In this document: positions 34,745-44,089 of the stretch, piece after piece
How positions within the stretch are numbered: position 1 is the stretch's first letter
How the letters are laid out: every line of letters begins with the position of its first letter
Source: Maricaulaceae bacterium EIL42A08
Lineage (GTDB): Bacteria > Pseudomonadota > Alphaproteobacteria > Caulobacterales > Maricaulaceae
Length of the DNA: 64,000 bases
Direction: 5' to 3'
NCBI GenBank assembly: GCA_024178355.1
Contig: JAMZNZ010000003.1
Location: forward strand, 124,001-188,000
The notes under the pieces: model-generated
The model's database searches: none
The model's input: the letters and a program-made list of their open reading frames with translations, nothing else
What the model was told of the DNA's origin: nothing
Program-made: the position numbers and the translations under genes

Positions 34745-35096
34745 GGAAAATCCGCCCTGGCTGCCGACATGACTTAAACCCAGCGATCCAGGTGACAATA
34801 CAAAGCGCTCCATACCCGCTGGGCATGGAGGCAAGCTGTCCATCAAATGGCCCGCCTGCAGGTTCAAGACCAAGCCAGTGACCAAGGCAACCCAAATTAA
34901 CCGGGAGTGCGTCGCCGAGCGTGTTTGGCGCGAGCCCGAGTGACCGGTTGTTCATCTTAGAGGTTGAGCGGTGTCGAAGCCGGGTCGCGCCATTCCATCT
35001 CGTGGAAGGCGCCCCTGTTCTCTACGGCTTACATAAGCGCCACCTCACCTGCAGACTGCGGTGATCCAACGGCACTCTCGGCCCGTATATTGTTAC
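34745..35096. other. Divergent intergenic region between ABC exporter and RND pump
   Basis: No gene or RNA is supported in these 352 bases. An imperfect hairpin lies at 34809-34829 (TCCAT-A-CCC, loop GCT, GGG-C-ATGGA). The region must carry promoters for both neighbours. No repressor gene of the TetR type usually found next to RND pumps is present here. Confidence 0.5.
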
Positions 35097-36209
35097 ATGA
35101 TAGAACATTTTGTCCCGCTTGCGCTGGCCGCATGCGCCCTTGTTGCGTGTTCGGATGCCAGCGAAAACTCTGCTCCTCGCGGCGGTGAACGCGCCGAACA
35201 GGCCGTTGGTGTCATCGCTCAGGAGGTTGTCCTGGAGCGCGAGGCCGAGCGTATCGAGGCACTGGGCACCGCGCGCGCCATGGCCAGTGCCACCATCTTC
35301 TCTGAAGCTTCAGGTGAAGTTGAACGTGTGGCCTTTGCCGCAGGTGATCGGGTTGAGGCGGGCGACGTGCTGGTTCAGCTGGAAGCCGACGAGGAGCGCC
35401 TCGCTGTGCGCCTGTCCGAAGTCGCCGTGCGCGAAGCCGAGCAATTGCTGGCCCGCTATCGACGCATTGAAGATACCGGTGCGATCTCCGACAGCCAGAT
35501 TGACGAGGCCGTGATCGCGCTGGAGGCCGCCGAAATCCAGCTGGAGCAGGCTCAGGTCGCGCTGGATCGCCGCACCGTCCGCGCGCCTTTCGATGGGTAT
35601 GTGGGATTGACAAATATTGATGCCGGTGCCCGCATCACCTCAACCACCGAGATTACCGAGCTGGATAACCGCACAACGCTTTATGTCGATTTCAATCCGC
35701 CAGAGCAGGTCTTTGGCCGTATTGAAGTGGGCGATGTGGTTGAGGCTGAGCCGTTCGCTGGCCCGACCCGCAGCTATGATGCGCGCATCATCAACGTGGA
35801 CAGCCGGATCAATCCGGCGGCCCGCACCTTCACGGTTCGCGCATCACTGGATAATAGCGCCGACGAGCTTCGCCCCGGTATGAGCTTTGCGGTGAAATTC
35901 GATATTCTGTCTGATGCCTGGCCGGTCGTTCCCGAAGCTGCGATCAGCTGGGGCAGTGATGGGGCCTATGTCTGGGTGATCGAAGACAACCGTGCCCGGC
36001 AAAAGCCGATTGCGCTGGTACAGCGCCGTCAGGGCACAGTGCTGGTGAGCGGTGACTTTGGCGACGGCGATTTTGTCGTCGCCGAAGGTGTGCAGCGCAT
36101 GCGCGACGGCGTTCTGGTTGAAATGATCGAGGTCCGCCAGGCCAGCGCTGATCCGCAGATGGTCTCGGCCAGCATTAACGGCGCTGCGCAAGGGGCGCTC
36201 GCCCAATGA
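35097..36209 (+). CDS. RND efflux periplasmic adaptor lipoprotein
   Basis: Membrane-fusion protein of 370 residues linking the RND permease to the outer-membrane channel. The lipoprotein signal MIEHFVPLALAACALVAC ends in the lipobox LVAC. Barrel-sandwich and hairpin sequences follow (ASGEVERVAFAAGDRVEAGDVLVQLEAD; a helical hairpin about 110-160; VRAPFDGYVGLTNIDAGARI), then a beta-barrel domain (INVDSRINPAARTFTVRASLDN, LRPGMSFAVKFDI). An upstream GTG at 35061 lacks a signal peptide. The ATG at 35097 has no ribosome binding site and may be leaderless. ATGA overlap with the permease gene. Confidence 0.9.
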   Translation: MIEHFVPLALAACALVACSDASENSAPRGGERAEQAVGVIAQEVVLEREAERIEALGTARAMASATIFSEASGEVERVAFAAGDRVEAGDVLVQLEADEERLAVRLSEVAVREAEQLLARYRRIEDTGAISDSQIDEAVIALEAAEIQLEQAQVALDRRTVRAPFDGYVGLTNIDAGARITSTTEITELDNRTTLYVDFNPPEQVFGRIEVGDVVEAEPFAGPTRSYDARIINVDSRINPAARTFTVRASLDNSADELRPGMSFAVKFDILSDAWPVVPEAAISWGSDGAYVWVIEDNRARQKPIALVQRRQGTVLVSGDFGDGDFVVAEGVQRMRDGVLVEMIEVRQASADPQMVSASINGAAQGALAQ

Positions 36210-39200
36210 CACTTCCTGGATCGGACTTGCCAGCGCTTGCGGTCAAGCGCCCCATTCTTGCGATTGTCCTCAACCTGCTCATCGTGATTGCGGGCCTTGC
36301 AACCTTGCTGGCCGTTGAGGTGCGTGAGTTGCCTGACGTGGACCGCCCCATCGCGACGATCCGTGCGGTGTTGCCGGGTGCTGCCCCTGAGACCGTTGAC
36401 GCCGAGGTGACCAGCGTTCTGGAAGGTGCTGCGGCGCGCGTTAGTGGCGTGCGCGATATCCGTTCATCCAGTGAAGAGAACAGCTCGCGCATCCGTGTGG
36501 AATTCAATCCGGGCGTTGATCTTGATAACGCAGCCGCGGACCTGCGCGAAGCCGTGAGCCAGGTGAGCCGCCGCCTGCCAGACCGGGTTGAACAGCTCAG
36601 CGTGGTCAAGGCCGACGATGATGCTGAACCAGTGGTCGATCTTGCCGTGATCAGCGATGTCTACGACCAGCAGGAGCTTACCCGCCTGATTGAAAACGAC
36701 ATTGTGCCGGAGCTGACCGCGATTGATGGCGTGGCGACGGTGAACTTGTCAGGCACGCGGGCCCAGCAGCTGCGCGTCGTTATCGATCCGCTTCGACTCA
36801 GCCGGTTTGGTCTGACGGTTGGCGATGTGGCCACCGCCTTGCGCCAGGCTCCGTTCGACGTGCCCGTGGGCAGCCTGCGCTCCACTGATCAGAACTTCAT
36901 TGTGCGCGCCGAAGCGACCGCCGCCACGCCAGAGCGCGTGAAGGCTGTGATCATTCAGGACCAGACCCGCGTGGGCGATGTGGCCGAAGCCTTTTTCGCG
37001 CCCGCCGACGCCAGCAGCTATAACCGGCTCGATGGCCGCGAGGTGATCGGCATTGGCGTGATCCGTCAGGCGCGCTCCAACACCATCAATATCTCCGACG
37101 CGGTTCAGGCTCGCGTGGCACAGCTCAATGAGCGCTTTGATGATCTGGAGATAACCGTCACCTCTGATGAGGCCGAGTTCATTCGCCGTTCGGTCGAAGA
37201 AGTGCTCTTAACGCTCGCGGTCACGGTGCTGATCGTGGTGGGCGTCATCTGGCTTTTCCTTGGCAAGTTTCGCGCAACGCTGATCCCGTCGGCGGCGATC
37301 CCAGCCGCGTTGGTAGGCGCGATTGCCGGCCTTTGGTTGTTCGGATTCTCGATCAACATTCTGACGCTGCTCGCGCTGGTACTGGCAACTGGTCTGATTG
37401 TCGACGATGCCATCGTGGTGCTGGAAAACATTCACCGGCTTCAGGCCAAGGGTGTTGGCCGCCGCGCCGCAGCCGTCATCGGCACGCGCCAGGTCTTCTT
37501 CGCCGTTGTTGCCACCACGGCCGTCCTCGTTGCGGTCTCCGTACCGATCAGCCTTCTGCCCTCAACGACGGGGCGCCTGTTCCGCGAGTTTGGTTTCCTG
37601 CTGGCCCTGGCGGTCATCATTTCTTCCTTTGTGGCGCTGACCGTGGTTCCGGCTTTCGCTGCGCGCGTTGACCTGACGGCTGGCGATCATAAGCGTGGAC
37701 CAATCCGGCGCACCGGCGGCGCGATCGCGCGCGCCTATGCCGTGGCGATCCGCAAGGCGCTGGATCACCCTTGGGTGACGGTTGGGATCAGCGTCATCGC
37801 TGCGGGTGGTGCGGTCTTCGCGGCCATGAATCTCGATCGCGAGCTGACCCCGCAGGAAGACCGCGGCATCGTGAATATCTGGGCCGGTGGCCCCGATGGC
37901 GTTGGCCTTGATTACATGGAGCGCCAGGCTGATCAGATTGAAGCCATCCTCCAGCCCTTCGTGGACAGCGGCGAGATCGCCTCGGTCTCGATGATTGTCG
38001 GGCGCTGGGATCCGAACCGCATATGGGTGACCGCGCGGCTGGCTCCGCTGGATCAGCGCACCCGCAGCCAGGATGAGATTGCCGCCGCGCTTCGAGGTCC
38101 GCTCAATGAAATCCCCGGCGTGCGTGCGGCAGCCTGGGGCCGGGGCGGGATCAGTCTGGGCGGTGGCGGTGGTCAACGTGACGGTATTCAGGTCGCACTG
38201 ACCGGACCTGAATATGAACAGATTTTCCTTGCGGCACGCGATCTGGCTGACCGGCTCGATGTTGAATCTGACATCATCGCCAATCCCGAGATCGGGTATG
38301 AGCCGACCCAACCTCAGCTTTCGATTCAGATTGACCGTCGCCGTGCGGCCGATCTTGGTGTGTCGCTCGACCAGCTGTCGGTCACCCTGCGCGCCATGGT
38401 CGACGGCGAAGACCTTGTTGATCTGAACGTCAATGACCGGGTTATCCCGATCGTGCTGGAAAGCGAGACCGGCGCGGTGCGTGATCCGTCCGACCTTCGT
38501 AACCTCTACGTTCGCTCCAACGCCGGTGACCTGATCCCGCTTTCAGCGCTGACCACCATCGTGGAAGAAGGTGTCGCGGCTGAGCTGGAGCGCACTGAAC
38601 AGCGCCGCGCCATTGAAATGGAAGCTGACATTGTCGGCGGAGCCACCCTGGCTGAAGCGGTGGAAGATATGCGCGCCTACGCGGCCGATCTGCCGCCGGG
38701 TATCGACCTGATCTTCCAGGGCGATGCCGATACGCTCAATGAAGCCAGCCGCGACATGGTGCTGACCTATGCCTTCGCGCTGGTCATCGTCTTCCTGGTG
38801 CTGGCAGCACAGTTTGAAAGCCTGACCGGCCCGCTCGTGGTCATGCTGACGGTGCCTTTCGCGCTGGCCGCAGCCGTTTATTCGCTCTTCTTTACCGGCA
38901 CCTCGCTCAACATCTTCTCCCAGATCGGGCTGGTGATGCTGATCGGCCTGATGGCGAAGAATGGCATTCTGGTGATCGAATTTGCCGACCAGCTGCGTGC
39001 TGAGGGCAAGTCGGTTCGCAAGGCGATTGAGGAAGCCGCGATTATTCGTCTACGCCCTATTGCAATGACCCTGATTTCCACCGTGATTGGTGCGCTGCCG
39101 CTAATCCTGGCCAGTGGTGCGGGCGCTCAGGCCCGCATCTCCATCGGCTGGACGGTCTTTGGTGGGCTCGGGTTGGCTGCGGCCTTCACGCTCTTCCTGA

Positions 39201-39325
39201 CACCGGTGGTTTATCTGGGTCTTGCCCGCTTCGGCACGCCGCGCTCTGCCGCGGAGAAGCGTCTGGCCGATGAGATGGATGCAGCTGATGCGGTGGTGCT
39301 GGCTGATAACGGACCAGCCGAATGA
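36206..39325 (+). CDS. RND efflux permease (AcrB/MexF, HAE1 type)
   Basis: Proton-driven inner-membrane pump of 1039 residues with two repeats of six helices and large periplasmic loops. The proton-relay pair Asp400-Asp401 sits in ATGLIVDDAIVVLENIHRLQAKG. The second repeat has LAAQFESLTGPLVVMLTVPFALAAA and GLMAKNGILVIEFADQLRAEGKS. These mark the hydrophobe/amphiphile efflux subfamily rather than heavy-metal pumps. It overlaps the adaptor and outer-membrane factor genes by ATGA on both sides, so all three subunits are co-translated. Substrate range cannot be read from sequence. Confidence 0.95.
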   Translation: MTLPGSDLPALAVKRPILAIVLNLLIVIAGLATLLAVEVRELPDVDRPIATIRAVLPGAAPETVDAEVTSVLEGAAARVSGVRDIRSSSEENSSRIRVEFNPGVDLDNAAADLREAVSQVSRRLPDRVEQLSVVKADDDAEPVVDLAVISDVYDQQELTRLIENDIVPELTAIDGVATVNLSGTRAQQLRVVIDPLRLSRFGLTVGDVATALRQAPFDVPVGSLRSTDQNFIVRAEATAATPERVKAVIIQDQTRVGDVAEAFFAPADASSYNRLDGREVIGIGVIRQARSNTINISDAVQARVAQLNERFDDLEITVTSDEAEFIRRSVEEVLLTLAVTVLIVVGVIWLFLGKFRATLIPSAAIPAALVGAIAGLWLFGFSINILTLLALVLATGLIVDDAIVVLENIHRLQAKGVGRRAAAVIGTRQVFFAVVATTAVLVAVSVPISLLPSTTGRLFREFGFLLALAVIISSFVALTVVPAFAARVDLTAGDHKRGPIRRTGGAIARAYAVAIRKALDHPWVTVGISVIAAGGAVFAAMNLDRELTPQEDRGIVNIWAGGPDGVGLDYMERQADQIEAILQPFVDSGEIASVSMIVGRWDPNRIWVTARLAPLDQRTRSQDEIAAALRGPLNEIPGVRAAAWGRGGISLGGGGGQRDGIQVALTGPEYEQIFLAARDLADRLDVESDIIANPEIGYEPTQPQLSIQIDRRRAADLGVSLDQLSVTLRAMVDGEDLVDLNVNDRVIPIVLESETGAVRDPSDLRNLYVRSNAGDLIPLSALTTIVEEGVAAELERTEQRRAIEMEADIVGGATLAEAVEDMRAYAADLPPGIDLIFQGDADTLNEASRDMVLTYAFALVIVFLVLAAQFESLTGPLVVMLTVPFALAAAVYSLFFTGTSLNIFSQIGLVMLIGLMAKNGILVIEFADQLRAEGKSVRKAIEEAAIIRLRPIAMTLISTVIGALPLILASGAGAQARISIGWTVFGGLGLAAAFTLFLTPVVYLGLARFGTPRSAAEKRLADEMDAADAVVLADNGPAE

Positions 39326-40680
39326 TCCGCTTTACCCCTCTCCTTGCGTTAGTGTCCGCGCTGGCGGTGACCGCGTGTGCGGCCGGGCCGGATTACATGC
39401 CGCCAGCCACGCCGGAACCGGACGCGTTCTCGCGCACCCTGGACGAGTCCAGCGGGGCTGTGTCTGTGTCCACCTGGTGGTCGGGCTTTGAAGACCCCAC
39501 GCTGGCGCGCGTCGTTGAAGCCGCGCTTGAGGCCAATCTTGATGTCGCGCAAAGCGCGCAGCGCCTCGCCGCGGCTGAGGCTTTGCTCGGGGCTGCGGGT
39601 TCAGACTTCCTGCCCACGGTGGATGGTGGCGCAAGTTATGCTCTGCGCAGCACCGGAGCGGACAGTGCGGGCGCGTCGCTATCCCTGTCCCAGGTGATCG
39701 ACACCAATGGCCGCTTGCGCCGCGCTCAGGAGCGCGCTGCTGCGGAGCGTCTGGCCGCTCAATTCAGCCTTGAAGACATTCGCCGCCTGACGGCCGCCTC
39801 GGCGGCGACGCTTTATGTGGACCTGCGTCGGGCGCGCACGCGTCTGGCGCTGCTGGATACCTCGCTGGAGCTGCAGCAGCGCACGCTTGATATCGTGGAA
39901 CAGCGCGCTCAGGCGGGCCTGTCTGCCGATCTTGATGTGCGCCGTGCGACGGCGGATCTGGCTCGCACCCGCGCCCAGCGCGGGGCGTTGGAACTTCAGG
40001 AAGCCCGCGCACGAAACGGGCTTGCGGTCCTGATCGCTGAGGTCCCCGGCCAACCGTTGGCTGTTCTGGCGAATGAAAGTGACGCTTCCACTGAAGCACT
40101 GGACCTTGGCTACAGGGCAGCTTTGCCGGTGGGCACCCCGACCGAGCTTTTACGCCGCCGCCCGGACTTGCGTGTGGCCGAGGCCCGGCTTGTTGCCGCA
40201 ACCGCGGACATCGGCATTCAGGCCGCTGATCTTTATCCGTCCCTGCGCCTGCCAGGCTCGATCAACGCCGATTTTTATGATGGTCTCTCCACCAATCTCA
40301 CCGCGTCGCTCAGCGCGGTTCTGGACATTCCGCTGTTTGACTTTGGCCGCCGCAGGGCGGAGCTGACCGCAGCTGAGGCGCGCGCCGCAGAGGCGGCGCT
40401 GGGCTACCAGCAAGCCGTCCTGTCCGCGCTTGAAGATGTGGAAACCGGTCTGGTCGCCATCGAAAGCGTGCAGGCACGTCTCGCGGATCTGGAGATCGCA
40501 GTTGACGAGGGCGAGCGCGCCTACGGCCAGCTCAACGCGCTTTATCGCGAGGGCCTCGCCAGCTTTATCGACGTGCTGGATGCCCAGCGTACCCTGATCG
40601 GTAGCCGCGAAGCGCTGGTGGACACCCAGGCAAACCTGGCGTCAGCCATCATCGAGCTTAACCTGGCGCTGGCGTCCTGA
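39322..40680 (+). CDS. Outer-membrane efflux lipoprotein (NodT/OprM family)
   Basis: TolC-like channel of 452 residues. The lipoprotein signal MIRFTPLLALVSALAVTAC precedes AAGPDYMPPATPEPDAF. Two repeated helical barrel units follow, with WWSGFEDPTLARVVEAALEANLDVAQSAQRL near 50-80 and LRRRPDLRVAEARLVAATADIGIQAADLYPSLRL near 275-310. C-terminal motifs are DIPLFDFGRRRAEL and LNALYREGLASFIDVLDAQRTLI. It completes the tripartite pump. Confidence 0.94.
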   Translation: MIRFTPLLALVSALAVTACAAGPDYMPPATPEPDAFSRTLDESSGAVSVSTWWSGFEDPTLARVVEAALEANLDVAQSAQRLAAAEALLGAAGSDFLPTVDGGASYALRSTGADSAGASLSLSQVIDTNGRLRRAQERAAAERLAAQFSLEDIRRLTAASAATLYVDLRRARTRLALLDTSLELQQRTLDIVEQRAQAGLSADLDVRRATADLARTRAQRGALELQEARARNGLAVLIAEVPGQPLAVLANESDASTEALDLGYRAALPVGTPTELLRRRPDLRVAEARLVAATADIGIQAADLYPSLRLPGSINADFYDGLSTNLTASLSAVLDIPLFDFGRRRAELTAAEARAAEAALGYQQAVLSALEDVETGLVAIESVQARLADLEIAVDEGERAYGQLNALYREGLASFIDVLDAQRTLIGSREALVDTQANLASAIIELNLALAS

Positions 40681-40704
40681 CTGATTGGCAAGCCCGGTGC
40701 GACC

Positions 40705-40732
40705 GTGGCAGAGCGCATCCGCGCCCTGCCAC
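40705..40732. terminator. Hairpin between convergent efflux and protease genes
   Basis: GTGGCAG-A-GCGC, loop ATCC, GCGC-C-CTGCCAC: 11 paired bases with one A-C mismatch, placed between two convergent stop codons. It has no T-run on either strand, so its role as a bidirectional terminator is uncertain. Confidence 0.35.
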
Positions 40733-40746
40733 AGCCACGTCCGGTC

Positions 40747-43700
40747 TTATCCGTCGAGCTCGCTGAGCAATTCCTCAACCGCGCGCACTAGCGGCAAGTC
40801 TTCACCCCGGGCGGCATTTTCCGGCGGATTGTCGACCATGATGTCGGGCATGAGTCTCTGATTTTCCACCGGCACATCGTTCTCATCCAGAACCGGCAAC
40901 TGCGGAATTCCAAAGCGCAGGTCTCCGCTCATCAGGGTTTCCCACCACACGGCGGTTCCAGTCCCTGGCACCGGCATGCCAACCAGCTCACCCACGTCGA
41001 AATGGCTATAGGCCCAGGGGAACATGTGGGCGTTGGAATAATTGCCCTCATTCATCACCACGATGGACGGTTTGGTCCAGCGCTCCTCCGGTGCGCCGCG
41101 CACGATCCGGTCCCGGGCCCGCATGTTGAAATAGGCCTCTCCATCCAGCGTCACCAGAAGGTCATCATGCAGCCAGCCGCCTCCATTGAAGCGGGTGTCC
41201 ACGACCACAGCCTCCTTGTCGAAGTTGCGCCCCATGAGGTCGGAGTAGAAGGCGCGGAAGCCGCTATCATTCATGGAACGGATATGGACATAGCCAATGC
41301 GTCCGTTGGAGGCCTCCTCCACGATGGCGCGGCGGCGTTCAATCCAGCGCTGGTAGAGCGCCTGATTTTCCTGGCCTTGCGACCAGGTGCGTACGATTAC
41401 GTCACGCTCACGCCCGCCGCGCGGGTTTTGGACACTCAAACGAACCCGGTCACCAGCAACCCGGTTAAGATGCTCAAACGGGTTCACCCCGGCATCGAGA
41501 TCAACGCCGCCGATTCCAGTGATGCGTGAGCCAGCCTCGAGGTTAAGCTCACCGCGATCCAGTGGTCCGCCAGGCAGGATCTCGGCAAGGACCAGGCCCG
41601 GGCCACCGGCTTCCAGGTCGAAGATGGCGCCCAGCGCTGCGGTGTTGTCGTCTTCAAACTCGCCGCCGGGACGATAATACATGCCCGTATGGCTGGCATT
41701 GAGTTGGCCCAGCATCTCCGACATCAACAGGGCGAAGTCGCGATTATTGCGGGTTCCGGCAACGCGCGGTTCATAAGCGGTGCGCATGGCATCCCAGTCT
41801 ACACCGTGGAAGTCAGGATCATAGAATTTATCGTTCACCTGGCGCCAGACATGGTCGAAGAAATAGGCCCGCTCAGCATCGGCGCGCAGGTTCAGCTCGG
41901 CGCTAGTGGCGATGCCCGAAGGGGATCCGCTGGACAGGTCGATTTTGCGCAAGGAGCCGTTCGCAAGCACGACGGCGGTATTGTCATCAATGAGCTCGAT
42001 ATCGGCACCGCCGCGCGCGCCCAGCTGGGCCAGGCGCTTGGTCTCCCCTTCGTGCAGATCGTGAACCCACAGATCATATCCGCCTTCAAAAGCAGCCAGA
42101 TAGTAAAGCTTCGAACCGTCCTCGCTCCAGACTGCATCGGTCAGATCAGACGCATAGATGGTCAAGCGGCGGGTCCGGCGCTCCACCGCATCAAGCTCCA
42201 GCTCCATCGGCGGGGTCGTGATCTCTTCAAACCATTCGAAGAAGTCCAGAAGGACACCCCCTTCAGCCGGTGTGGTTTCCTCTTCGTCCTCGTCTTCTCG
42301 GCCTTCTTCTAGCAATGAGCGCTCAAACTCGGTGAGGTTGAAGCGGTCCCAGCCGTTCTGTGTCAGGAAGCCGCCAACCACATCCAGCTCAGCTCCCCAA
42401 CTGCCATGGGTCCGCTCGCCATAGCGGTCGGTGAACCAGTAAATTGCTTCACCGGACGGATGCCAGATCGGACGCTGGTCAGCATAGCCGGACATGGAGA
42501 TGTTGATCGGCGCAGCCGACCCATCGGCCGGTGCCACACCGATCTCACCGTAAAAGATGAAGCCGTCGATATAGTCTGCCGTGATCCAGCGGGAGTCCGG
42601 GCTCCAGTCAAAGCTGATATCGCCGTCGGAGTAGGAGTAATTCAGATCCGCAGCAAACACTATGCGCTTGTTTCCGCCGTTGCGATTGATAACCGAGATG
42701 GCATCGCGATTTTCCACAAAGGCGATCAATTCCCCATTCGGCGCATAAGCGGGCTGGAAGGCCTCACCGCCTTCTTCAGGGCGAAAGACTTCACGTTCGC
42801 GCCAGCCGGTTGCCGCTGAAAAGCGTGGCTCGGTGTCATCGGTGAGTGTGCTCTCGAACAGCGTCCAGGCCCCGTCCCGATTGCCCGCATAGATGAGTGA
42901 ACGACCATCGGGTGAAAAGCTCACCGAGCGTTCCTGTTCGGGTGTGTTTGTGATGCGCACTGTGTCGGAAAAATCGACAGATGTGACGAAGACTTCGCCA
43001 CGTGAGATGAAAGCGATCTCCTTGCCATCAGGCGAGATATCAAACTGGCTGATGCGACCGGCTATGGAAACCGGCTGCGGTGCGTTGAACAGCTGGGCTG
43101 CCGGGAAGGTGATGTCGAGCTGTTGCGGCTCGCCCCCATCCCGGATTGTGTAAAGATCACCATGATAGCTATAGGCGACCAGACCGTCAGAGCTCGCTGA
43201 AAGCTCCCGGGCGGCGTGGGGGCCATGGTTCGATAGCCGTTCGCGATTGCCGGTCGCCAGATCGACGCGATACGCGTTGAAGCTATCCCCATCGACCTCT
43301 GACAGCATGAAGAGCGCATTATCGCCAGCCCACGCGGGCGCATGATCACCGCCGGCATTATCGGTAATTTTCTCATGCTCGCCGCTGGCAATGTCATAAA
43401 TCCAGATATCTCGGGCAAAAGAAGAGACATCGCGCTGCCGGAACGCGTTCTCGTATGCCTTTTCCTCACGATAGGCGATACGGGTGCCGTCCGGGCTGTA
43501 ACGCGCCTGATTGCCTGGATTGGTCATGACCCGGCGTGGTGTGCCGCCTGCCGTGGCGATCTCGTAAAGCTCCGGCAGGGCCCCGGTGGGAAAGTAGCTG
43601 GAGGCTGCGCTGTCACCGCGTGAGGACGAAAACAGAATGGCCGACCCGTCTGGCGAGAAGTCGCTGGGGTGGTCATCGGCGGAGTGATAGGTCACCCGCT

Positions 43701-44004
43701 CAAGCCCGGATCCGTCCGCGTTCATGATAAAGACATCCAGATCGCCAAAGCGATCAGACGCAAACGCAATCTGACGGCCATCGCGCGACCAGACTGGGTG
43801 ACCATCCCAGGCCTCGTTCAGAGTCATCAAGGTGGCCTGACCGCCCGATGCACTGACCTTCCACAAATCGCCATAGGCAGTGAAAAGGATTGTCTCGCCA
43901 TCTGGCGACACGGCTGGCTGTCGAAGCCAGTGGGCGTCGTCCTGAGCCATGCTACCGGTTGAAATCAAAAAGGCCGCGAGGCCGCCTGCAAATAGGTGCT
44001 TCAT
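40747..44004 (-). CDS. Tricorn-type S41 family periplasmic protease
   Basis: Secreted serine protease homologue of 1085 residues. The signal peptide is MKHLFAGGLAAFLISTGSMA. An N-terminal beta-propeller of TolB/WD40-like repeats (SPDGETILFTAYGDLWKVSASGG, WSRDGRQIAFASDRFGD, SPDGSAILFSSSRGD) leads to a second six-bladed propeller. A PDZ domain (GPGLVLAEILPGGPLDRGELNLEAGSRITGIGG) precedes an S41 core (GRIGYVHIRSMNDSGFRAFYSDL, VVVDTRFNGGGWLHDDL). The nucleophilic Ser is in NEGNYSNAHMFP, and the end is VRAVEELL. The start at 44004 has GGGAGA upstream; the extended frame from 44079 lacks the signal at its start. Likely degrades peptides in the periplasm. Confidence 0.9.
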   Translation of the reverse strand: MKHLFAGGLAAFLISTGSMAQDDAHWLRQPAVSPDGETILFTAYGDLWKVSASGGQATLMTLNEAWDGHPVWSRDGRQIAFASDRFGDLDVFIMNADGSGLERVTYHSADDHPSDFSPDGSAILFSSSRGDSAASSYFPTGALPELYEIATAGGTPRRVMTNPGNQARYSPDGTRIAYREEKAYENAFRQRDVSSFARDIWIYDIASGEHEKITDNAGGDHAPAWAGDNALFMLSEVDGDSFNAYRVDLATGNRERLSNHGPHAARELSASSDGLVAYSYHGDLYTIRDGGEPQQLDITFPAAQLFNAPQPVSIAGRISQFDISPDGKEIAFISRGEVFVTSVDFSDTVRITNTPEQERSVSFSPDGRSLIYAGNRDGAWTLFESTLTDDTEPRFSAATGWREREVFRPEEGGEAFQPAYAPNGELIAFVENRDAISVINRNGGNKRIVFAADLNYSYSDGDISFDWSPDSRWITADYIDGFIFYGEIGVAPADGSAAPINISMSGYADQRPIWHPSGEAIYWFTDRYGERTHGSWGAELDVVGGFLTQNGWDRFNLTEFERSLLEEGREDEDEEETTPAEGGVLLDFFEWFEEITTPPMELELDAVERRTRRLTIYASDLTDAVWSEDGSKLYYLAAFEGGYDLWVHDLHEGETKRLAQLGARGGADIELIDDNTAVVLANGSLRKIDLSSGSPSGIATSAELNLRADAERAYFFDHVWRQVNDKFYDPDFHGVDWDAMRTAYEPRVAGTRNNRDFALLMSEMLGQLNASHTGMYYRPGGEFEDDNTAALGAIFDLEAGGPGLVLAEILPGGPLDRGELNLEAGSRITGIGGVDLDAGVNPFEHLNRVAGDRVRLSVQNPRGGRERDVIVRTWSQGQENQALYQRWIERRRAIVEEASNGRIGYVHIRSMNDSGFRAFYSDLMGRNFDKEAVVVDTRFNGGGWLHDDLLVTLDGEAYFNMRARDRIVRGAPEERWTKPSIVVMNEGNYSNAHMFPWAYSHFDVGELVGMPVPGTGTAVWWETLMSGDLRFGIPQLPVLDENDVPVENQRLMPDIMVDNPPENAARGEDLPLVRAVEELLSELDG

Positions 44005-44089
44005 ATCAGTCTCCCAATGCCAGCTTGTTCGCGGCACTTCACTTTGGGCAGAAAATTGCCATGAAGCCTGGGCATTCACAATCCTGAGA

